The position numbers were made by a program, and so were the translations under genes. The notes under the pieces were generated by a model. That model was not told where the DNA came from, did not search any database, and saw only the letters and a list, made by a program, of their open reading frames with translations. Of a stretch of 8,844 nucleotides of DNA, positions 1 to 6,600 are shown in pieces. Numbering within the stretch: position 1 is the stretch's first letter; each line of letters starts with the position of its first letter. The DNA is from Caldifarciminota bacterium (GTDB lineage Bacteria; Hydrothermota; Tepidihabitantia; Tepidihabitantales; Tepidihabitantaceae), in NCBI GenBank assembly GCA_903908785.1, contig CAIVTL010000429.1, forward strand, positions 1 through 8,844, given 5' to 3'.

Positions 1-132
1 ACCCGCCAATCGGTAGCCTCCTATCCGAAAGATGAACCACCGCCCGACTCCGACACCCGGCAATTGGCAGCTCTTATTCGGCAGATGAACCACCGCCCGA
101 CTCAGGAAGCCGAACCGCAGTCCCCAACCAAC

Positions 133-160
133 AATCCAAAATCATCAATCCAAAATCGGT
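133..160. repeat. Heptad array 1 (AATCNNN x4)
   Basis: Four contiguous 7-mers read aatccaa, aatcatc, aatccaa, aatcggt. The last one abuts the degenerate GC-rich box at about 160-175. The first and third are identical, giving an apparent 14-bp period. Confidence 0.8.
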
Positions 161-182
161 AAGACCTCCGCCCGACCTCAGC

Positions 183-217
183 AATCGACAATCGGAGGTC
201 GACAATCGCCAATCGGT
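183..217. repeat. Heptad array 2 (AATCNNN x5)
   Basis: Five contiguous 7-mers read aatcgac, aatcgga, ggtcgac, aatcgcc, aatcggt. The last abuts the box tgaaccaccgcccga at 218-232. Four of five keep AATC, and the third differs only in its first two bases within that core. Confidence 0.8.
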
Positions 218-304
218 TGAACCACCGCCCGAAACCGGCACTCCGCATTCGGTAGCTTTCATTCGGCAGATGAACCACCGCCCGATTCCGGACTCCAAAG
301 CAGG

Positions 305-331
305 AGGGCTGCCCGGCGGCCGGGCAGCCCT
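305..331 (-). terminator. Hairpin terminator downstream of the giant gene
   Basis: A perfect 12-bp inverted repeat (agggctgcccgg at 305-316, ccgggcagccct at 320-331) with a 3-base loop lies 22 bases past the stop codon on the minus strand. The stem is very GC-rich. The T-run after it on the minus strand is weak (CTGCTTTGG), so it is a plausible but not textbook factor-independent terminator. Position and stem strength support the call. Confidence 0.7.
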
Positions 332-353
332 GTCAGGAGGCTGGGAGAGTCGG

Positions 354-625
354 CTATTGAGTGAGTACGACCTTTCGGGTGATGCGTGTGCCCGGTCCGT
401 CCAGCGTGCAGACGTACACTCCGGCGGCAAGACGGCGGCCCTGCTGGTCGCAGCCGTTCCATGTGGTCGTGTAGGAGCCGGGCTTCACCGTGCCCTGGGT
501 CAGAACTCTGACCATCTGGCCGGCGGCGTTGTACACCTTCAGCGCTACGCTCGACTGTCGCGGCACCTGCCAGCGGATGGCAGCCCTGGCTGAGAGCGGG
601 TTGGGCGCACAGGTCAGTTGCCAGC
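354..625 (-). other. C-terminal FlgD-like / T9SS type A sorting domain
   Basis: The last 85-90 residues have the full pattern of a secretion-sorting tail: C-A-P-N-P-L (N at residue 2727), strand AAIRWQVP, SSVALKVYNAAGQMVRVL, a G-S-Y turn, TTTWNGCDQQGRRLAAGVYV, and a final basic strand RITRKVVLTQ. In Bacteroidetes and related phyla such tails direct proteins through the type IX system to the outer membrane or surface. Because it matches FlgD-Ig as well as the Por-secretion-tail family, the route is inferred. No T9SS gene lies in this window. Confidence 0.85.
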
Positions 626-3600
626 GCAGGAGCGGCAGCGGATTGCCCGCCACTCCTTCCAAACCCCGACCCCAGTGCGCGGCAAACCCCGGGTCATAGC
701 ACCAGAACCAGCTCGGCTGCGTAACCATGGTGCCGGTCAGGGCATAGGCTTCGTTTCCCGCCCAAGTTATGGCCGCGCCGTCGCCTGTGCACCAGGTCGG
801 CGAAGCCATCAGGCTCCAGGTGTCCTGGGACCGGTCGTATCCGTACAGCAGCGCGTGACCGGTGTCGGCCGGCATCAACGCAAGGACTGTGTTCCCGCCG
901 GGCTCGGCAGCGATGGCCACACCGGTGAGCGGCTGCACCGGTGTCGTGGTGAGCGTCACCCATGAGTCGCCGCTTGTCGAGTAGCTGAAGAATGCCGAAC
1001 TCTCGCCCGACACGGCCCCAAGCAGGAAGACCTCGTCGTACCGGTCCCAGTCCAGGGCTACAGGCGACACCACTGCTGTCGGCAGCGAATCCCGCGTGGT
1101 CCAGCCCTGACTTGAGTCGTGCCTGAAGAACGCCCTGCCCCAACCCGGTTCCAAGTAGATACCCGACCCGGTTGCGGCAATCCATGGGCAGGTCCCGAGC
1201 GCCGTGACCGGCAGCGATTCGGTGACGATGGTCCAGATAGAATCGCCCAGAACGTACCGGTAGATTGCCAGATGAATCGGCAGGTTTGGCCCGGCTCCCG
1301 CGCTCAGCTTTCGGCCCGTGGGCGCGTCATCCAGGAAGGAGAACCCAAGCGCGTAGAGAGCGCCTTCGTAGTATGCAAGGTCGATGCAGCCCGACGAGAG
1401 CGGCGGCGACATGATGCCGTTCCAGTTGTTCCCGCTCACAACGTACTTCTCCACTGCGGGCGAGTTCCGGGCGCCCAAATACACCGATGCTCCGGTGTCG
1501 GCATCAAGCCGCCCCTGCGTATACATGGTCGGCGTGCGCGGCTCCCACGGCGCTTCGACCTGCACCCATTTGGAGCACATGCTGCTGCCGCCTGTCCAGG
1601 AAACCTGCAACGTGACGTTGGTCCTGCCCGGCGGCAGATACATCGGGCTGAATCCGACCGTGTCGGTCTGGTCTGCCACCAGATACACCGGGTCATGAGT
1701 CTGCGGTGTGCCGCCGGTCACGAGGAATGTGGGATTGCACCAGACCGGCACTTGGCTGGTATTGTGAATCACGCCGGTCGGCGTGACTGCGCTGTCGTAC
1801 CGCTCAGTGTCACGCGGCGCGAGTATCTCCTGTGCGGCCACGCAGAGCGTCGGCATCGGCACGTATCGGGCAAGCGCACCCATGCCGCCGTGGCCATACG
1901 TCCGGTCGCTGCTTTGGGCCAGCGCGGGCTGGAAGAGAGAGTTGGGGTAGTGCTCCAGCGGCTGCCACACGTGTTGGTCGATGTCGTAGGCGTAGAACGA
2001 GTTAACGCTGATGCCGCCCATGGCGGCCCAGAGCGCGAACAGGCGATTCCCCTGCGGGTCACGGGACAGGGCCGTGCCGAGCGGCGTGTTCTGGCCAAGC
2101 GACGTGAGCGGCAGCCACGAGTTCAGCGCCACGTCATATGAGAACAGGTCGCCGGCGGAGTTGGTGAGCACGTAGATGCGGCCGTTGCCGTCGTAGCAGC
2201 CGGAAGTCCACGAAGGGATGATTCCGCCCCCGGGCAACGACGCCATCGTCGTCCACGTATTCCGCGTGATGTTGTAGCGCCAGAAGTTGTTGAGGAATCC
2301 GCTGCAGAGCAGGTACAGCGTCGTATCGTCGGTCGCAAACAGGCACGAGCCTTCACCCGGGGGCATGGGCAGCGACATTGTCAGCGTATCCCATGTGTTG
2401 GCGCTCATGTCGTAGCGCACGATTGCCGGCGGGCCGTCGGTTGAGCCCCCGCCCGCATTCCTCAGGCTCCTGACGGGCGCGATGCCGGTCAGCGCCCGGT
2501 CCGCGTCACCCGGTCGGTTCGCAGGACCGCCGCCAACAGCATCCATGCTGGAGAGATAACCCAGGTCGTACGCCTTGGTGCCGAACCGGCACACGGACAG
2601 GTTGATGCTCAGCGGCGAGGTCGCTTTGGCTTCCCACGTATCCGGAGTCGCATGGTAGCACCGGAAACTCGTGCCGTTCCGCGCGACCGAGTAGGCATCG
2701 AAGCTCTGGCCGCCGACCAGCCGGACCTCGTTGTCCGGGCACTGGGCCAGCCCCTTCCAGTAGTCGCCTGCGACTATCTGCACCTGCGCGCACACTGAGT
2801 CGTTGTTCGGCACTTCGTCGCCGGTGCAACGCACCCGCAGCCACGCGACGTATGCACCCAGCCGCAAATGGCAGGTGTCGAACGTGACTGTGTCTTCAGC
2901 CAAAGGCGGCAGCGCAACCAAAGTGGAGTCAGCGTACCCGGTCCCGATGGTCATCCTGACCCAGACCGAGAGGGTCTCGTCCGAGTTGTTCCTGACCCAG
3001 CCCTCGGGATGTATCAGGCTGTCATAAGGAATCCGGCCATCCGGACTCAACACCAGTAGCGCCTGCGCGTCGGTGCGATAGCGCACGAACAGTGTCCGGA
3101 AGGCCGTGTCGTTGTAAGGGTACGGGTCGAGGCCCTGCAACGGTGACACGGTCAGCGTGCACTGATACGTCCCCGGCGCGAGCGCCCTCTGGTCGAACGC
3201 GACCGTGTCCCATTGTTGCGGTGAAACCGTATCTGCCCGGCTCTGCCAAGTTGCCCCGATGGCCATGCGTACACTCAACTGCATGGTATCCTGCCATGTA
3301 TTCTGCACTATTCCCAGCGGCGTGATGCCGCTGTCGCGCGGGATGGTGTCCGGTACGAGAACCTGCACGGCAGCCACATCCAACTCCGGCGTCGGCCGAT
3401 ACCGCCAGAACCCGCCGTGCCCATCCAGGCAATACGCTTGAGTCGAGCCGAAACAGAGCGCAGCGCCGGCTGAGTCCGTCACCCCGGCCCCACGTACCAG
3501 CCATGCGCCGGTGCGATTCAGCCTCTCGCGGAACGGCAGCATGTTGATTGCTCCGCAGCCATGGCAGAACGTGAACAGGCGGTCTATCACCGGGTCGGAG

Positions 3601-6600
3601 CACAGCGCGGTCCCGTACTTGCTTCCGGGGGTGGACCCAATGGCGCTCCAGAAGCCACTGCTTCCGTCGTACTGCAGAAGATTGAGCGTATCCGCAAGGC
3701 AGTACAGCTTGCCCCGGCTCCAACCGGCTGCGCCCTGGCGGTCAATCACCGACGGCGCGCTGGCGAGGGTTGCCCATGAGTCGCGGGCCACCGAATACCG
3801 CAGAACCCGGCTTGTCCCGCCTTCAATCAGGTACAACCAACCCGCATCGTCAGCCACGAGATTGGAGCCATTGCCCGGCACGAGCGTCGTATCGCAGGTA
3901 GTCACCAGCACCCAGCTATCACCGTCGGCAACATACCGGTAGATTCCCAGTGCATTGCTGAACGCCCCGCCGTGCTTCGCTCCGGCTTGGTTTTGGGCGA
4001 TTCCTTCCGCCTCGTTCGCCTTGCTCAGTCCTTTGTCCTTGCGACTTTGTCCTTGCGAACTTACTGCCTGACGGTTGGCCGCCTGGCGTGATGCGTCGAG
4101 CGTGAAGCTTGAAGCATTCCCGAGTACATACATCACTCCTTTGAGCTCGGTGATGCCGAACACGGTCTCGACCGGCGGGCTGGACACAGCGCCCCAGTCG
4201 TTAGCCAGCGTGTTGAACCTGCGCACGCCGGAGCCGGTTCGCTGCGCAGCGTACAGATAATGGCCCTTGTCCCAGCACATCCGTGCATTGGCGTACGGCG
4301 GGCTGTCCTGCGCCACCCAGTAGTCGCCGGGCGTCACGTACACCGAAGCCGATACCGTGTCATTGTGCCGGTTGTCGTCGAGGGGCAGACAACAGATGAA
4401 CTCTACCTGATGCTGTCCATGCGAGAACGTTCGAGAGTCAAAGGTGACCTCGGCTGTCTCGTGCGCGGCAACCAGAGCCGACTCCGTCGACTGATACGCC
4501 GCATCCAGATAGAACTCGACTGGAACCTGCCGGGCTGTCGCGCCGTAGTTGGCGATGCTGACCCGCGGCGCGATGGTGTCGTCCACGGTCATCTGTGACG
4601 GTGGCGCGAGTACCGCGAGCGCGGCGCCGTCAACCGAGTCGCGCACCCAGACTGTGTCGGTGACACTGTCGTTACCCAGATTCTCGTCATCAGCAAGGCT
4701 GACCTTCAGTCCGAGGCTGCACCGGCCCGAGACAAGCGAGACCTGAGGGAAAACGACAGTGTCGATGGCAGAACCCGCCAGGGTCTCAGCAACGCTCTGC
4801 CGGTAGGCCGTTCCGATACCCAGCGTAGCCGTGAACGTCACCGTGGTATCCAGGTAGTTGCGCACCACCGCCTGCGGCACGACCGCGCCCGGCACGTGCC
4901 AGCCTGCGGGCGTGAGAATCGATACGGCCTGCGCGTCCATGCTCCAGATGGCGAACGGTACGGTATCCCACGTTGAGGCCGTGACAAAGTCGGAGTTGCC
5001 ATTGTTACCTTGCCACCCGGGTCGCCCCCGATTCGCACCATTGCCATTCGGACCCCACCAGTTGTCGTTAGCCATGATGTTCGCGGCGTCGTCCAGGTTG
5101 TCCACGCCGTACGTGGTGTGACCGAAGACGTTGCTGTGGCGAAGGTACGCCTGCGTGCTACTGCTCAGGTCTGTTACCAGCAGGCCGATGCTGCCCCCAT
5201 CCATTTGGCAGTTGTAGGTCGTACAGCAACTCACCGAGGAGTAGTCGGCCACGATGCCTATCTGGTCGCTCAGGAACTTGCACTGGCTCACCCGTGACGG
5301 GACTTCCTTCACGCCGAATCCGGCTCCGATGTGGTCCTGGTCGTTGCGTGCCGCGTTCAGGAACTTGCAGCGGTAGACGGGCGACGCGTTCTGGCAGTAG
5401 AGCATCGGGCAGTAGTGCGTCCCGCTCTTGGTCAGACGGCTCTTCCCCGTGCCTTCTCGGAAGATGCAGTACCTGAATGAGGAATGGACGCTCGGGTCGT
5501 ACTCGACGTGGACTCCGTCCCAGATACTCCCGTTGAGGCCCTCGAACGTCACGGGTGCGCCGGGCAGGCCGTTTGCGACAATCGCGCCTTTGTCATCGTG
5601 CGAGCCGTCGTGGTACCCGAGGTGGATCTCGCCAGCTTGCATACGGATTGTGGCTCCGGCACCTATCGTGAGCACAGGATACCCGCCGTTGGTCGACTTA
5701 ACCTCGAGGATACTATCCAGATCATAGTGCCAGCCCGGACTCATACAGGGCCACGTGGAGGTACTCTGTATTCTCTCGTCGCCGGTGGCGGCGTTCACCA
5801 TCAAACCCGGGACATCGTTATTGGCGAAGGTACAGGTCGCGCACAGGTCGGCTACGTTCTGAGCCTTGACCTTGTATATCGGGTAGTCCGCACAGTACTC
5901 GAATCGGCAGTAGTCAATGTCCATGCGTTCGCGGGCGTTATCGGTCTCGACTGCAATCGCACGACCGGAGGACCCGCGGAAGAGACAACTATCAAAGTCC
6001 ACCTGCACCCATGAGTTGGGCGTATGCGCGAAGACGACCGCCGCGTCCCCGTTGTACCCGCCGTTCTCGAACACGCAATTGCTGAACTTCGCACCGTTCG
6101 AAGAAGACTCGAAGTGGAGTCCGCCCCACCAGCCGCGATTGTGCCAGTCGAACGAATCGGCCATCTTGCGATGCGGCATGAAGCAGACGGGGTTCAGCTC
6201 GGCTCCCTCCGCCTGTATGCGACAGTTCTGGTCAACGACGACGCCGCGCTTGGGGCTGTCCTCGGTGAACATCACCCGGACTCCCGGCTGTATCGTCAAC
6301 GTCGCGCTGCCGCCGATAGTTAGATTGTGCCCGGACAGCACGTACGGCTCATTGGCCGCGGTCCAAGTCGTGTCGCAGGTGATGGTTGCCGGCACAAGCC
6401 TGCCCTTCACCTGCACCGCCGCGCTGACGGTGCCATTCCAGCCGGTGCCGTCTGCCGAAAGCTCGACGGCGTAGCCGTCCGGCAGCGCCAGTGTGCCATT
6501 GTACTTCCGACCGTCCCAGTAGTACGCGTAATCGCCGGCGTCCAGATGCGTGTTGACGATTGTATCTACCGGCACACCGTCCAGCTTGACTCTCAGCGTC

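Larger units (their letters stand above)
8..290. repeat. Compound interspersed repeat cluster (five GC-rich boxes with heptad leaders)
   Basis: A box close to tgaaccaccgcccga occurs at 33-47, 86-100, 218-232 and 271-285, with a degenerate copy at about 160-175 (taagacctccgcccga). Box spacing is 53, about 74, about 58 and 53 bases. Each box is preceded by AT-richer heptads of the form AATCNNN or ATTCGGN. The cluster runs off the left edge. It is non-coding as far as I can judge; short frames through it translate to repetitive SGGGSSAE-type peptides. It lies downstream of the terminator of the giant gene. No gene is visible in this stretch. Confidence 0.8.
3400..4940 (-). other. Module 1: two CARDB-like Ig domains plus kelch-like propeller
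   Basis: Two Ig-like domains start at residues 1282 (DAQAVSILTP) and 1384 (DGAALAVLAPP), 102 residues apart. Each ends with a (D/E)-N-x-x-N-D-(S/T)-V strand typical of CARDB-type domains (ENLGNDSV, DNRHNDTV). A GDYW junction at about 1484 opens a propeller of about 310 residues. Its blades include YLYAAQ, MYVLG, WLYLIEG and KLYCLAD, with partner strands such as GIYRY, VLRYSVARDSW and LLQYDGSSGFW. The propeller is interrupted after MYVLGNASSFT by a hydrophilic insertion of about 50 residues, annotated separately. Confidence 0.7.

Noticed and set aside
33..285. Possible CRISPR array (five similar boxes at 53-74 base spacing)
   Set aside because: The conserved box is only about 15 bases and degenerate, and the intervening sequences are themselves heptad repeats and related to each other, not unique spacers.
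74..430. Minus-strand open frame of 118 codons through the repeats and the 3' end of the giant gene
   Set aside because: It overlaps the giant gene's sorting domain in another frame, crosses the terminator hairpin, and encodes mainly the repeat peptide (SGGGSSAE/SGGGSTD). It is open because of the repeat composition.
259..462. Second minus-strand open frame of 67 codons
   Set aside because: It has the same repeat-derived tail, overlaps the conserved end of the giant gene, and shows no ribosome binding site or domain.
1250..1290. Possible second in-gene copy of the intergenic repeat in the module 3 insertion (gccagatgaatcggcag)
   Set aside because: It shares only short pieces (agatgaa, cggcag) with the intergenic copies, in a different order. 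It is too weak to separate from chance.
1119..2141. Plus-strand open frame of 340 codons opposite modules 2 and 3
   Set aside because: It lies antisense to clear kelch/Ig coding sequence, its product is Arg/His/Ala-rich without any fold pattern, and GC-rich antisense strands commonly stay open.
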